DNA of 64,000 nt from Providencia sp. Its GTDB lineage: Bacteria; Pseudomonadota; Gammaproteobacteria; Enterobacterales; Enterobacteriaceae. Below, in pieces: positions 63,946 through 64,000 of the stretch. The stretch is taken from assembly GCF_003533305.1 (NCBI RefSeq), contig NZ_DOEH01000015.1:1-64000 (forward strand), given 5' to 3'. The notes beneath the pieces were generated by a model. It worked only from the letters and a program-made list of their open reading frames with translations. It was not told where the DNA came from and searched no databases. Position 1 is the stretch's first letter; each line of letters opens with the position of its first letter. A program made the translations under genes and the position numbers.

Positions 63946-64000
63946 AATTTTTCTCGAAACTCATAGCCAAAAGGGATAACTCATTTTAAACTATACACCG

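Noticed and set aside
1..64000. Prophage, transposon, integron, toxin-antitoxin or restriction system
   Set aside because: No integrase, transposase, terminase, methylase/endonuclease pair or known antitoxin family was found; accessory genes appear singly among backbone genes.

Overview
The window is chromosomal DNA from an AT-rich member of the Enterobacterales, most likely Morganellaceae (Providencia/Proteus-like). This rests on protein similarity and gene order: the backbone follows the E. coli map in recognisable blocks (yejM-yejL / yejK / rplY / yejH / rsuA-bcr / yejG / mepS / yeiP; then fruK / nfo / yeiH / yeiE / lysP / cirA; then plaP, dld, sbcB, tmaR; then rne / rluC / yceF), while base composition and accessory genes differ from E. 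coli. I see no rRNA, tRNA, prophage, transposase, plasmid function or CRISPR array. Genus assignment is inference.

Layout. 1-4.3 kb: a DmsABC dimethyl-sulfoxide-reductase operon (minus strand) with an FNR-type site. 4.3-9.9 kb: mechanosensitive channel MscM/YbdG, a candidate short CRP-like-regulated transcript encoding a 23-residue peptide, a D-amino-acid aminotransferase-like enzyme, an isochorismatase-like hydrolase and a QseBC/PmrAB-type two-component pair. 10.1-17.3 kb: accessory region with a small membrane protein and a MipA/OmpV porin-like gene facing away from the two-component system, a LexA-controlled DinI-like gene, two GNAT acetyltransferases, a pentapeptide-repeat protein, a cold-shock protein, a small heat-shock protein, a DUF1345 membrane protein, a methyltransferase and a 42-residue membrane peptide. 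17.3-29.3 kb: the yej block through yeiP. 29.4-37.3 kb: Mtr tryptophan permease with a TrpR box, a Nudix hydrolase, a fruK without fruA/fruB, nfo, yeiH/yeiE sharing a palindrome, and lysP. 37.5-42.9 kb: an iron-uptake ABC transporter placed between lysP and a cirA-like TonB receptor. 43.2-53.1 kb: putrescine importer plaP with an overlapping leader ORF, a DUF4034 protein, dld, sbcB, a LacY-family sugar permease with paired operators, and tmaR. 53.1-57.7 kb: an IclR regulator divergent from a second DmsABC-like operon. 57.7-64 kb: intergenic palindromic repeats, RNase E, rluC and maf/yceF.

How the genes work together. The two molybdenum-enzyme operons are both preceded by FNR-like sites, pointing to anaerobic respiration, but their catalytic subunits differ at the molybdenum-ligand position (Ser in the first, Cys in the second), so the second probably reduces or oxidises something other than DMSO. 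The two-component pair, a PmrA-like direct repeat and the MipA locus look like one envelope-response module; in this sequence the MipA signal peptide is put out of frame by an exact 8-bp tandem duplication. Other points of interest are three or four very short genes with good ribosome-binding sites, a YoeI-like leader that overlaps plaP and carries a strong hairpin, and an 8-bp tandem repeat upstream of the DUF4034 gene. All binding sites were found by eye; family names come from remembered sequences and not from a database search.
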